From Przewalskia tangutica (lineage: Eukaryota > Streptophyta > Magnoliopsida > Solanales > Solanaceae), in contig CM056728.1 in NCBI GenBank assembly GCA_029844215.1, forward strand, positions 62,783,789 through 62,847,788: a stretch of DNA of 64,000 nucleotides. Direction: 5' to 3'. Position 1 is the first letter of the stretch. Each line of letters starts with the position of its first letter. Under the pieces are notes generated by a model. That model made no database searches and was not told where the DNA came from. It saw only the letters and a program-made list of their open reading frames with translations. Shown piece by piece: positions 46,321 through 57,862 of the stretch. The position numbers and the translations under genes were made by a program.

Positions 46321-47073
46321 CCGCGCAAGTGGTCGCTTTGATCATGTGACGCCTAGACAGATCTTATGATACGCCTACGACCTTGTACCGCTGGCGTTAG
46401 TAGTCGGCTATGCCTTCGCATTTACCCCAGATGTGTTATTATGGCACGTGGGACCCGTGTTCATGTGTGTTCCTTGGTGCTTTTATATCATAAGCCAGCG
46501 AGGAAGGTATTCCACGGCATAGTGATGACTTGAGGCGTGAGTCCCCGACTTGACATCGCTATTATTGTGAATCGTAGTTTGGTTATCATACATGTCTCCC
46601 GCTTTATAGACTATTATGATTTCATTTACTGATTTTTAGTTTCACATACTCTCTGCACTGCAGATCGACCTCCTTCGGGGCCGCGTTCATGCCGCAGTAA
46701 AGGTACACCGCCATTGATCCTCGCCTTAGGGTCACATTCAACATGGGAAAGCTCCGCTTTCTCCGAGGCTTATCGGTGGTATAGTCCCCTGTTGCAGGTG
46801 TTTACATTCGTGGTATGGCGGGGCCCGTCCCGCCATTGTTGTCGTATCATTTCTTAGAGGTGCAGAGTACCGCTGTGGCGTGGTTTGTAAAAAGGATTAA
46901 AGTTGTTCATGTTGAAAAAGTTGTTGTTTATATATACGCCAAAGGCAAGTTTTTCTCATTATTGTTTCATATTTTATAATATGTCTTGTATCGCTTTATG
47001 TTCCATGATTACTCGATGTTGTATCACTAGGTGCCCGGGTAAGGCACCAACACGGTCTTAATCGGTCGTGACA

Positions 47074-47758
47074 CTCTCCCGACAACTCCCACGAATCAAA
47101 CCACCGATCGGTATCGCGCACCGAGCGCACCTAAGACCACCGACTCGGTCTCCAAGCTCGATCACTCACGATCCGTCAGAATCGCCGGATGAACTCCTGC
47201 GGATCATCCTCGTGCCTCGACCCAAAAACTCGCGGCTACAACTCGAAAGTCCCGTAGCCTCAAACTAGCCGCCGGGGTGAATCCATCGTGCATCGAATCG
47301 AATCGCTGATCCAAATTTATCTCATATCTGCCACGACCGCCAAGAATCGGGCCATCTCCTTGTAACCCATCTCCTCTCGCCTGCATCGTGGACTGGAGGC
47401 TCAGTATCGCGTCTCGGCAGCCATTGCCGCGCTCTAACCTCATTGGGCCGGGCTACAAAACCCGCCGTCAAGCACAACCTCGTGCACTGCTCGCGCTCGC
47501 ACTCCTCAGATCTCACTAGCGGTTCCTCATTGCCTTGCCCTTCGTGTGGCTCGTTGCTCATGCGGAGGCATAACTGGTAAAAACGAGATACGTCAGAGGG
47601 GTCCAACTTACAACATAGCTCTAAGGCACGATCTCAGAATGAGAAGAATGGAAACCAATCCTAAATGTCCTATAGCCTCCTGATTATAGATGTGGTGCAC
47701 AACACACCGATAATCAAGACTCTACTAGACACGGTCAGACACTTTCCGAGGATTAATC
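47074..47758 (-). pseudogene. gag-like region of Q, 5' part
   Basis: Resumes Q after D. Reads on the minus strand from the PBS at 47769 downward. It matches A at 21425-22090 and P at 33150-33455 plus 50920-51290. The shared words are ccatctccttgtaac near 47354 (atctccttgtac in A at 21699) and ggtggtgcacaacacaccgataatcaagactc near the start. No continuous frame is seen. Confidence 0.55.
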
Positions 47759-47769
47759 GCTCGATACCA
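47759..47769 (-). other. Primer-binding site of Q
   Basis: gctcgatacca in plus-strand reading, four bases from the LTR end, as in A and P. Confidence 0.8.
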
Positions 47770-48369
47770 CTTTTGTAACGACTGCCCGGGCCTGCATCGT
47801 GCCTTATCCCGGCACCCTAGTGATACAACATCGAGAAAACCAATGGAAAATAAAACATGAGTCATGAAACAAGAGATATAATAATAAATAAAGCAACCAA
47901 AACGGTTGCCTTCAAGATATACATAAAACTCGAGCTTTAATCTTTACAACCCCGCCTACAACAAGATTACATGCACTTTAAGATTTACAACGACTATGAC
48001 GGACAGTGGCCCCGCCATACCCCTGAATGTACAAGAACCTACAACTCAGTGACCACATACCACAAGATAAGCCTCCGAAGAAACGGAGCTTCCCTATACG
48101 CCGAATCGTGATCCTAAGAGCGGATCCACGGCCGATGTACCTCTACTGCGCAGATGAACGCAGCCAAGGAGGTCGATAACATGTACCAAGTATGTGAAAT
48201 CAGAAAATATCAGAATGAAATCATACTAGTATATATACAGCAGGAGAGATGTATGATAACCTAACTACTGTTCACAACATAAAAGCAGTCATTTCCAGTG
48301 AGGGACTAACGACCTCAAGTCATCTCTCAAATACAACTATGGGTGTAACGCGCACACCATCAATCATGT

Positions 48370-48660
48370 TCAGATCACGGCCGCATGCCCCTAATTCTCG
48401 TGACGGTGTAGACATGTCCATGATGCAACAATAATACCAATGCCCCATGGCCACATGCCCCTAATTCTACCGGTGTAGACACGCCCACGTGACATCAACA
48501 ATAATATCTGGGTGATCAACCCGCCGCACGGCCACATGCCCCGAATTCTACCTCGGTGTAGACATGTCCATGTAACCACAATAACAATATATCGGTAATC
48601 AACCCGACCGCACGGCCGCATGCCCCTAATTCTCGTGACGGCAGATACGCCCACGTGACA
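48370..48660 (-). repeat. LTR minisatellite, type II (Q 5' LTR)
   Basis: About four units with gccacatgcccctaattct and ggtgtagacatgtccatg. It is longer and cleaner than its partner at 34020-34330, which has lost words such as ggtgta. Confidence 0.85.
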
Positions 48661-50239
48661 TCAACAACAAGACAAGAATCAAAATGGAAACATACCCGTG
48701 GAATTCTCCATCACCGCCAAAGACGCCCAAGTAAGTTCTCAACAAGTCGACCGCCTCTATCGAGAGACGCAGAATACGTAAATACCACACTTGCACAACA
48801 AAGGCTATCATCACAAGCATAGGCAAGTTTCACAACAACAAGCATAGGCAAGTTTCACAACAACTCAAAGTACTTTCATTTTATGCCAAAGTCCGGGTTT
48901 TTAACCCCAAAGTACTACATACGTTAAGTTCTTTTAAAAGAGATCCATTACTTTTATAAAAGTCACCCGATACCCGTAGTATTAGAATGACCAACCCACC
49001 TTCCTTTTCAAAATCAAGTAACAACATTCTTTTCCTAAGTTCCGGTTTGCCTAGTTTCAATTACTCAAGCTTCTCATTTTCAAATGGTTTCATAGTTCCC
49101 AAACTTAATCACTGATTCCTTTTAGAACAATTGAGGAACATATGTCATATATGTGAGTAGTTTATTCTTGTTTATAACGATCTTATTACAGCAGTCATGA
49201 TCTAGAAAATGTAATATCATTTTGTCTCATCTTAGCTTCTATGCAGATGGAGGTTTCTACTGGTTTTAATACAACACATCATTATTCAATACATTTTCCT
49301 TTTATTAACGCTGCAGTGGTCTGTCGATACACATTCTGATTCCCGAAATCAAGAAACATTATCCCTTTAAAAACCAAGTACTCATTACTCACGAATGAGA
49401 TTTCACACAAACATCCACATTAAAACAAATAAGTTAAGTCTCTTATCTTATAAGATCAAGTCTCTTAACTTCTAACATCAGTAAACCATTTTCACTTACA
49501 TAAGGTCGTTATAACTAACTTCCCATAAAGCTATTATAACACCCTATGTTTTAAACCAACCAAATCACTTAGCACATGTACGCTCACCGTACTACATAGT
49601 TCACAACAATCATGCTAGAAAAGATAGGAAGAGGTTCACATACCTCGCGACGATTTATCGACAATAAGCAAAATGCTCCAAGTACTACAACCTTGCTAGC
49701 CCTTTCCACTCCTCGAGTAGAATACGCTACTCTTAGTACTTTCACCTCGATAAGCCCAAAATTATCCAAGTTATAATGTCGATCCTGAGCAAGGTTTAGC
49801 TCCACTCCGTGCGCTCCAAACCACTCCAAACAACCCTTAGAAGTTCTAACCAACTTCTACTCAAATACTTCAACCAACTATGAAGATTTCCTTAGGGTTT
49901 CGGTTTGAGACTAAAAGGACAAAAGGTAGTATTTCCGGACTCTACGTAAAGAGGTATCTTTGGAATACTACAAGGTACAAGGCTAAGGTATTTTGGGCAT
50001 TATAACAATACTAGGGGAGTATTTCTATACCACAACAAGGGGTATTATGCGAAAAACAACTAGCAGTGGGTACCCTACTACTAGCACCACCAAGGGGGGG
50101 GGGGAACCCCTTCTCGGCCAACGGCCACAAGGCGGCGGGAGGGGGAGAGGCTTAGGACGAGAGCTACTAGCGGGAGGGGAGGGATTTCAAGACTTAGACA
50201 AAGTGAGGAGTGAATGAATAAGTCTTCACAAGGGAGGGG

Positions 50240-50247
50240 TATTTATA
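50240..50247 (-). promoter_or_regulatory. TATA box, Q 5' LTR
   Basis: TATTTATA on the plus strand, 672 bases from the LTR start. Confidence 0.6.
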
Positions 50248-50919
50248 GCAAAACCAAAGGCCAACCAATGGCCAAGATCTAGCCAAGTGCAAGGCAAGTG
50301 TAAGGCCAAGATCAAGCCAAGTGCACCCTAGCCCCTACTCCTTAAAACCCTCACAAATATCTACACAAATATCTAGCACCACTTGCCCTCCAATCGGCCA
50401 AGTCGCCCCACTTGTCTTTGTGAGGTGACACACGCCACCCTCCCGTTGGTCCAAAATGTTTCGCCTCGGAAAAATCCGCAAAAATAAGAAAAGACATAGC
50501 CGAATTTTCCTCGCAGTTATGTAAAACGCTTCATTTAAAAACGACTCCAACCTGTTGTGCAGACAAAGGTAAAAATCGCCGGCGGTGCCATGGGGTGACA
50601 CGTGTCGCCTCGATTCGCCTGAATATTTCGTCTTAGAAAATATCCAAAATACCGGAAATCTCAAAACAAAGCGGCCCTACAAAACCAGTAAATTTCTCCG
50701 TGGGCCCCACGTGACCATTTCCAAAATAAAATCTCAAAATTCTAATATAATCTATGAAGTCCAAATACCAAACTGGGAATCCAATTCCCATTAACGAACC
50801 TTTTTCTTCACAAATAACCGGAAACTTTTCCGCGAAAACTCACATCTTTCTTTCTTTCAAAATTTTTCGCCAGACTCCAGACGTCCTCACATACATACCC
50901 CGCAACTACGGGTATAACA

Positions 50920-51291
50920 TCCTTGTACTCCTAACCTCCGCCCAGCCGTGGGACGAGGTGTGGTACCGTGGTCTCGCTGGGCCGGCGCCATAGAACTCGC
51001 CGTCTGCGGTATAGATCGGGCCTCGAGCCCTCGTAACTCGGTGTCCGATTGGCGCCTCTCACGGCTTGCCCTTCTCGGGCCCGGTTGCCTTACGTGGAGG
51101 CATAATCTACGTAAAAAGGAATACGTTAGAGGGTCCAACTTTAACACACTCTAAAGCACGATCTCAGAGTGAGAAGAATGGAAATCAATCCTAAATATCA
51201 AATACCAACATGATTATTGTAGTGTTGCAAAACACACCCATAATCAAGACTCACCAAGATACGGACTGTAGACACTTTCTGAGGATTAATC
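50920..51291 (-). pseudogene. gag of P, 5' part and leader
   Basis: The stretch between P's PBS and the point where Q entered. On the minus strand it holds the leader (matching cataatcaagactcaccaagatacgg in plus-strand reading) and the first part of gag, which continues at 33455. The gene is interrupted here by the whole of Q, so P could not make Gag-Pol from this copy. Confidence 0.65.
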
Positions 51292-51302
51292 GCTCGATAC
51301 CA
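51292..51302 (-). other. Primer-binding site of P
   Basis: gctcgatacca in plus-strand reading, four bases before the LTR end tgtcacgaccc. Confidence 0.8.
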
Positions 51303-51306
51303 CTTT

Positions 51307-53743
51307 TGTCACGACCCATTCGGGCCCGTGATCGTGCCACCGGCACCCAAGTAGTCATACATCGAGTAATCGGAAATATAAAACAAGACATGAAACAGCT
51401 TTATAAAATAAGACACGCTTTATGTGAGAAAACATCGCTTTCGGCATATATATATAAACATGGTTTAGCGCTACATCCGACATCGCATAACATGACTACT
51501 GCACTCTAAGGAAATATACAACTATGGCGACAGGGCCCCGCCATACCTCGATCATAAAACTATCTACAACAGTGAGATCATACCCAAAAGTAGAGCCTCG
51601 GAAAAGATGGAGCTCCCGACACCAATGTAGAGATCCTAAGGATGTGGATCTAGCACTGCTGCCCTTACCGCAGATGAACGCAGAAGGAGGTCAAGATAAC
51701 AGTACTAAGTATGTGAAACTGTAAAGTACTTAAATGAAATCATATCACTTTAAAAACCAGTTTTACAAATATGCATGAAACAACAAATGTCACCGCACAT
51801 AGTGCCACATCATAAACAAGAGCAACAATAGGTAACTGTAATAGGTCTTTTCTAGGCTGCGAATGATCGAAGCAGGGCCACTCGCCCATATTATCATTCT
51901 GCAAGCCTAACTCGACTCGAGTCCGCATAGGCCACTCACATAGGCCCGCATAGGGTATAACCCCGCATCGAGGGTAGCTACTCCTCGGCAACGTCCTGGA
52001 CTCGTTGTCCGCATGGCCACATAGACCGCATGAGGCATAACCCCGCATACTAACTCGAACTCTCGTAGCTCGCATAGGCCTCCCGGACCCGCATGAGGTA
52101 TTCTCGAATCATGGTCCTGCATCGCCGAAGTCTACCCCAGACGGAGGCGACTTAACCCCGTGATCATCTCAAGAGGTAAGTGATATAGTACTAACACAAC
52201 AGCTTACAGTTCAAAAAACATAAGCATAAGTAAGACTGACCTCTTTACACACAAACGTTACAAGATACTAACACATAGCATCATAATATGTCTACTAACA
52301 AAAACCATCTTATTATACCTTTCAGAAATCAATACAAGTCTTTTATAAAACACATAAGTAAACTGTTCCTTTTTATAAAACTTAAGCCGTTATACTTAAC
52401 TTCCCATAAAGCTAGTATAACCCTTAAGCTTCGTGTTTTAAAAACAACTATTCTTCTTCTTTCAAAACTGTGTTATAATTCTTTTGAAAGACTTTTTAAG
52501 ATCTTTATTATTCAGGCTTAAGTCGAAAGACATTGCCGTAGTTATTATTCAGTTAACATATGTACGTCTATCGTACTATATATATATTTAAAATATCATG
52601 CTTTAGGAATAATCACATACCTTCTCAGCGAAAACCACCTGCCAAGTTGAATATGTCGCGCGCAGAGAATCAAATATAATAGTCGACACGCCTATCAACG
52701 CTCGGACTACTTTGTAAACAGCTTCTAAACAGAGGGTTCTATATCCTACGGAAAATTTGGCAAAGACTTCCCTACCCGGTGAGCTACTCAAGTTCATCAG
52801 AAAACAAATTCTATGTAAGTACAATTTGATTAATCTTCTTTTAAACCCTTCTACTGTGATAACAGTTCAATTCTATTCTGTGATATTCTTCTAAGTATTT
52901 ATACTTATTCATATACTCCTACAGTATGTATTCTCTAATTACAAAGGAGGGTTAGGATTAGTTACCTCGGTAAGCCCAATAATATCCTAGATAAAGTCGC
53001 GCCTGAGCAAGGTTTAGCTCCTAAGTCAGACGCTCCAGAGTAGCTAAGAAACCTTAGAAGTTCTTCACAACTTCTACAAAGGACTAAGGGATTTGGGCTA
53101 GGTATTTTGGGCATTATAACAATACTAGAAGACAACTTTTCTACCAAGGGAGGGGGTAGATTTCGGCCAGGCTAGGGGAGGGTTGCCTCGGCCAAGCTCA
53201 CTAAAAAGGGGGGGGGGTGTGTTGGACGAAAAAGGCTACAAGGGAAAAGAGAGGATTTTCAAGACTTGGAAAGGAATTTGTGGATGAAGAACTCTTCATC
53301 TTAAGGGGGTATTTATAGGTCAAGACATGGCCAACCAAGGGCCAAGATTTAGCCAAGTGCTAGGCAAGTGTAAGGTCAAGATTAGGGCAAGTGTCCTTGG
53401 CCAACTTGCACACAAAATATCCTACCTAATCCTTGACTTGTGCAAAGGCACAAAAACGTGCACTTCATTGTCCAATTCGGCCCAACGGGCGATTTCAAGT
53501 CCACCAATTGAGGGTGCCAAGTGTCACCCTCCCGTTGGTCCAAAATGTTCCGCCTCTGAAAAATCCGCAAACATTAGAAATGGCATAGCCGAATTTACCC
53601 TACGAAAGCCGTGGAAACGCTTAGCCGGAAAACTATTCGTTTTGTGAGTTGTGCCCAAGAAAAACGTTTTGTGCCTAAACTTTAAGGCTAGACTTTTGTA
53701 CGTATTCCCTTACGTACATACTCTGGAAATACGGGGTATAACA
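51307..53743 (-). repeat. 5' LTR of element P
   Basis: tgtcacgacccattcggg to tacggggtataaca, 2,437 bases. Type I minisatellite at 51915-52145, TATTTATA at 53310-53317, and a G run near 53210. Confidence 0.9.
53310..53317 (-). promoter_or_regulatory. TATA box, P 5' LTR
   Basis: TATTTATA on the plus strand, 426 bases from the LTR start. This would be the promoter for P's genomic RNA. Confidence 0.65.
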
Positions 53744-53773
53744 ACCCCGTATTTCCAGAGTATGTACGTAAGG
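53708..53773. repeat. 30-bp inverted repeat at the P/O junction
   Basis: Two perfect 30-base arms (53708-53737 and 53744-53773) separated by ataaca. They are the reversed start of P's LTR and the start of O's LTR facing each other. Confidence 0.9.
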
Positions 53774-56700
53774 ACGTACGTAGAAAAGTTTGGGCTTTAA
53801 AGTAGGCTTGGCCGAAATATTTTGTGCACAACACCCGGTTAGAGTCGTTTTTCGACGAAACGTTTTATACAACTTGCGAAGGGAAAATTCCGGCTATGTC
53901 ATTTTTTATTTTTGCGAATTTTTTCGAGAGACGAAACATTTTGGACCAACGAGAGGGCGACACTTGGCACCCTCTCATTGGTGGGTGTGTGGGGCGGCAC
54001 ATGGGACGATTGGTCTTGGCTTTTTGTCAAGTAGTTGGTAAAATATTTGTGAGGGTTTTAAGGAGTAGGGTCTAGGGGGAACTTGGGCATATCTTGGCCC
54101 TCCACTTGCCCCCCACTTGGCTAGATCTTGACCCTTGGTCTTCCTATATATACCCCCCCCCCCCCTTTGAAGACTTTTTCATCCATTCCTAAACTTTCCT
54201 AAGTCTTGAGAGCTCTTCCCCCCTTTGAGTAGTGTCTCGTCCAAACACCCCTCCCCTGAGAAGGCCCTCGCCGAGAGCCCTCCCTCGCCGTGAGTACCCC
54301 TCCTTGTGGGGTTGGCCGAGGGGTATACACCCCCCCCTGTGGGGTTGTCTCGGATAAATACCCCCCCGCGTGGGAGAAAATACTCTCCAAAGTATTGTGA
54401 GTATACCCAAAATAACTTATCCGTATACCTTGTAGTATTCCAAAGATACCTCTACGTAGAGTCTTAAATACTACCAGTATGTCCTTTTGTCTCAAACCGA
54501 AACCCTAAGGAGAATCTCCATAGTTGGTTGGAGTATTAAGAAGAAGTTGCGTAGAACTTCTAAGGGTTGTTTGGAGCGGGTTGGAGCACCCGGAGTAGGA
54601 GCTAAATGTTGCTAAGGACCGACATTTATACTTGGATAATTATGGGCTTATCGAGGCAAATATCTTGTCTCCCTTGTGAACTTAAGTGAGCAGACTGGTG
54701 CAGTCTCAGAATGAGTATAATTTATTTACAAGGAAGTATATAAGAAGAAAATGGAACTGTATTTACATAGGACTGTATTACAGTAGACTTATGAAGTTTG
54801 ACGGATAGGGAAGTACTGCCCAATTTTCCGTAGAATCTTGTGTCTAGATTTATTCTACCGAGTAGTCTAGACTTTGATAGACTTGTATAACCTTTATAGG
54901 TTGAATGTTCTGCAAGTAGCATGTGCTACTAGAAAGGTGAACAAGGTTAGCCGGGTTATAGCCGTGGAGCGTTTTGCTAATAGTCGATAATCGTCGCGAG
55001 GTATGTGATTCTTCCTATCCTCTTGAGCATGATATTTTAAAAGAATATATATATAGTACGGTAGACGTACGCGTTCTAATTGAACGTAGTTGTACGGCAA
55101 TGTCTTTTGACTTAAGCCTGAATAATAAGAATCTTGAAGTATTTCAAGAGAATTAAGAACTGTTTTTGAAAGAAGAGTATTGTTTGGTTTTAAAAAGCTT
55201 AAGAGTTATACTAGCTTTATGGGAAGTTAGGTATAACGGCTTAAGAGAGGTAAAAAGAATGGTTTACTGATTCTTAAAAGATAAGAGACTTGACTTAATT
55301 GAATTAATATGAGTTTTGTTAAAAATGTGTGAAACCTCATTCGTGAGTAATGAGTACATGGTTTTTAAAAGGAATAATGTTTCTTGATTTGAAATCGAAT
55401 AAGTATCGAACACACCACAACGCTTAATAAAGGGAAATGTTTTGACTAATAAAGTATTATTAAAACCAAGAGAAACTTCCATCCGCATAGAAGCTAAGAT
55501 GAGACAAAATGATATTACATTTCCTAGATCACGGTCACGTAATAAGATCATTATGAACCGTAATAACCTACTCACACATAAGGCATATGTTTCTAATTGT
55601 TTTAAAGGATTAAAACTATAAACATTTAAACCTTTGAAAAATGAGAAACTTGAACATTTGAAATTAGGCAAACCGAACGTTTGGCAAATAATGTCATACT
55701 CGATTTTACAAAGGGAAGTGTTTTGGTTTACTTAAAATGATAGCCACTCTATTTTTTATACTACGGGTATTGTGTGGCTTTTGTGAAAGTAACGTATCTT
55801 TTAAAAGAGTTAATGTATGAAGTGCTTTGGGGATAAAAACCCGAACTTGTTGACATATAGTAGAAAGTACCTTATGTGTATAACTTGATTGTGTTGGTTT
55901 GTGATAGCCTTGTAATACTTTCTTGTTGATTTGATAAGTAAACATGCTAGGATGCTACGTGTGTTAGTATCTTGTGATGTTTTGTGTAAAGGGGTTTTCC
56001 CTCGATTGCGCTTAAAGTTGTTTAAACGATCAGCCGTTATGTTGGTATTATACCACTCACCTTGACTTGTTTCCGAGGTTGTCGCCTCCGACGCGGGTAG
56101 ACTCAAAGTGATGCGGGACCATGATTCGAGAATACCTCATGCGGGTCCAGGGGGCCTATGCGGATCTACGAGAGTTCCAGGTTAGTGTGCGGCCTTTATG
56201 GTCATGCGGTCTCTGTGGCCATGCGGACTGCGAGTCCAGGCGGATGCCGGGGAGTAGCTACCCTCGATGCGGGGTTATACCTCATGCGGGCCTATGAGGT
56301 TGGCGTATGCGGAGCTGCGGAAAGTTCCAGGGCTAGACGCGCACATTTGATACTGCGGGTGAGTGACCAGCTTTGATCATGTGACGGTCTAGACAGATAT
56401 CATGATACAGTTTATGACCTTGTTAGTACTGTGGGTGTTAGTAGTCGGCTATGCCTTCGCATTTACTGCATCGCTTTATTAGGACACAGTGGGACCCGTG
56501 TTCATGTGTATTCCTCGGTGCTTTTATATCATAAATCGCTTCAGCGATGAGAAGGTATTCCACGCATGATTGATGTTGTGGGCGTGAGACCCATAGTTAC
56601 ATTTGAGTGATGACTTTGAGGCGTGAGTCCCGACTTGACACGATCGCTATTTATTGTGAATCGTAGTTTGGTTATCATACATGTCTCCCGCTTTATAGAC

Positions 56701-57176
56701 TATTATGATTTCATTTACGATTTTCGCCACATACTTGGTACCGTTGATCGACTCATTCGGGGGGTTGCGTTCATGCCGCAGGTAAAGGTACACCAGTTGT
56801 TGATCCTCGCTCTTAGGGTCACAGTTCAGCGTTTGGGAAGCTCCGTTTCTCCGGAGGCTTATCAGTGGTATAGTCCCCTGTCGTTGTAGGTACTTACATT
56901 CAGGGGTATGGCGGGGCCCTGTCCCGCCATTATTGTCGTATTATTCTGCAGGTCCGTAGCATCACATGGCAGAGTTGTAGAAAGGGATGTAACTGTTCAA
57001 ATTGTTATTTATATATATATTGAAGGTAACCGTTTTTGGTTAGCCTGTCTTCTTAATTCACTGTCTTATTACATTGGTTTCATTATTGTCTTTATATTCC
57101 GCTGATTTCTCTGATGTATGACTACTGGGGTGCCCGGGTAAGGCACCAGTCACGGGCCCCGGAACGGGTCGTGACA
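53744..57176 (+). repeat. 3' LTR of element O, main part
   Basis: Continues from 26620 after P. accccgtatttccagag to gaacgggtcgtgaca, about 3.43 kb. Reads more cleanly than its partner at 12569-15839: words such as tacgtacg, catgcgg and long C runs are kept here. TATA-like tatatata at 54145-54152. Type I minisatellite at 56090-56350. Confidence 0.9.
56090..56350 (+). repeat. LTR minisatellite, type I (O 3' LTR)
   Basis: Clear recurring catgcggt, tatgcgga and gcggatgccgg words. This is the best-preserved type I array on the plus strand. Confidence 0.75.
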
Positions 57177-57862
57177 GTTCTACTCCTTAAATGATCCATT
57201 CCTTGGTTGTAATTGGATTGCCTAGTATAGAATTTGTTCTATGTACTTCCTTGATTGTACTTTGATGTTTAAATTGTAAGTTGTATGATCCATTTCCTTA
57301 GTGAAGTTTGGATTCTTAAAAGTGAAAGTATTTTACTTAAAGTACATAGAGTCTTGAAAAGGAAGTGGTTTCCAAACCTTTTGGCTAGTGCCTTAGTTCC
57401 AAAACCTAAGGGTCGTTTTAATGACTTTAGGGGAGTCAAAGGAGTGAATTACTTAATTGTTTTAAAAGAGGAGAAATGACATGATTTAAGTAGAAGAAAC
57501 TTGTTTTCTAAATATTAAGAGACTTGAAGTATTTTGAAAGTTAAGAACTTGGTTTGTAAGTATGTGATACTTGGTTTTAATTAGTATAAGTCTCTTGATT
57601 ATAAAAGGAATGAATATGTCTAAAACCATAAGGGGTTATAACGGCTTTATGGGAAGTTGGTTATAACGGCTTTATGGAAGGTTAGGAAAGTTGTCTATTA
57701 TTAATGGGCATAAGTTGCCTAGATTGTGAAAATTTGAAGTTACTTGATTTCAAGCTTTGTAATGAGTTTTCTAAAAGTGTAGTAACTTACTTTGAAAAAA
57801 TAGACACACCTTGATACTACGGGTGTTAGTATCTTGGGGTTTTACATAGAAAGGAGTATTTT
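57177..57862 (+). repeat. 3' LTR of element C, piece 2
   Basis: Starts with the GTTCT duplication and matches 9770-10440. It is interrupted after gtatttt by solo LTR E; the intact sequence gtattttaaaagaac is at 10430. Confidence 0.85.

Larger units (their letters stand above)
37989..47073 (+). mobile_element. Element D: innermost pol-less LTR retrotransposon
   Basis: LTRs 37989-41581 (3,593 bases) and 43483-47073 (3,591 bases) flank a 1.9-kb internal region with PBS, gag-like part, 3' block, hairpin and purine tract. It is not interrupted, so it is the last insertion in its branch of the nest. Target duplication is not clean (tgctt / ctctc), but Q's sequence is continuous across it. Confidence 0.92.
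43483..47073 (+). repeat. 3' LTR of element D
   Basis: tgttataccccgtagttc to atcggtcgtgaca. Same length as the 5' LTR within two bases. The boxes sit at matching places: a ggggcccac box at 43684-43692, GTGGGCCCAC at 43712-43721, and the G-box palindrome at 43785-43800. Confidence 0.92.
33456..50919 (-). mobile_element. Element Q: pol-less LTR retrotransposon, split by D
   Basis: LTRs 33456-36547 and 47774-50919, minus orientation, same subfamily (type II minisatellite). The internal region is 47773-47074 plus 37988-36548, about 2.1 kb, without pol. It sits in the gag of P: left flank ccatctctt and right flank tccttgtactcc are consistent with a TCCTT duplication with one base lost at the left (compare ccatctccttgtac at 21697-21710). 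Confidence 0.85.
47774..50919 (-). repeat. 5' LTR of element Q
   Basis: tgtaacgactgcccgggc to actacgggtataaca, 3,146 bases. TATTTATA at 50240-50247, a GTGGGCCCCAC box near 50699-50709, a G-box-like palindrome at 50594-50609, and a run of ten Gs near 50096. Confidence 0.9.
26621..53743 (-). mobile_element. Element P: pol-bearing Ty3/gypsy chromovirus, split by Q
   Basis: LTRs at 26621-29019 (2,399 bases) and 51307-53743 (2,437 bases), minus orientation. The internal region is 51306-50920 plus 33455-29020, about 4.8 kb. It is the only element here with protease, reverse transcriptase, RNase H and integrase. Integrase after RNase H is the Ty3/gypsy order, and the tail after integrase looks like a plant-type chromodomain. 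It lies a few bases inside O's 3' LTR. Confidence 0.9.
12569..57176 (+). mobile_element. Element O: pol-less LTR retrotransposon, split by A and P
   Basis: 5' LTR 12569-15839, PBS, a gag-like region 15856-16702, then element A, a 3' block 25301-26600, hairpin, purine tract, and a 3' LTR whose first nine bases (26612-26620) are separated from the rest (53744-57176) by element P. A GTTCT duplication brackets it. The internal part totals about 2.2 kb and has no pol. Confidence 0.85.

Noticed and set aside
37989..47073. Two tandem copies of a 3.6-kb unit as an independent satellite
   Set aside because: The copies are the LTRs of element D, with PBS, internal region and purine tract between them.
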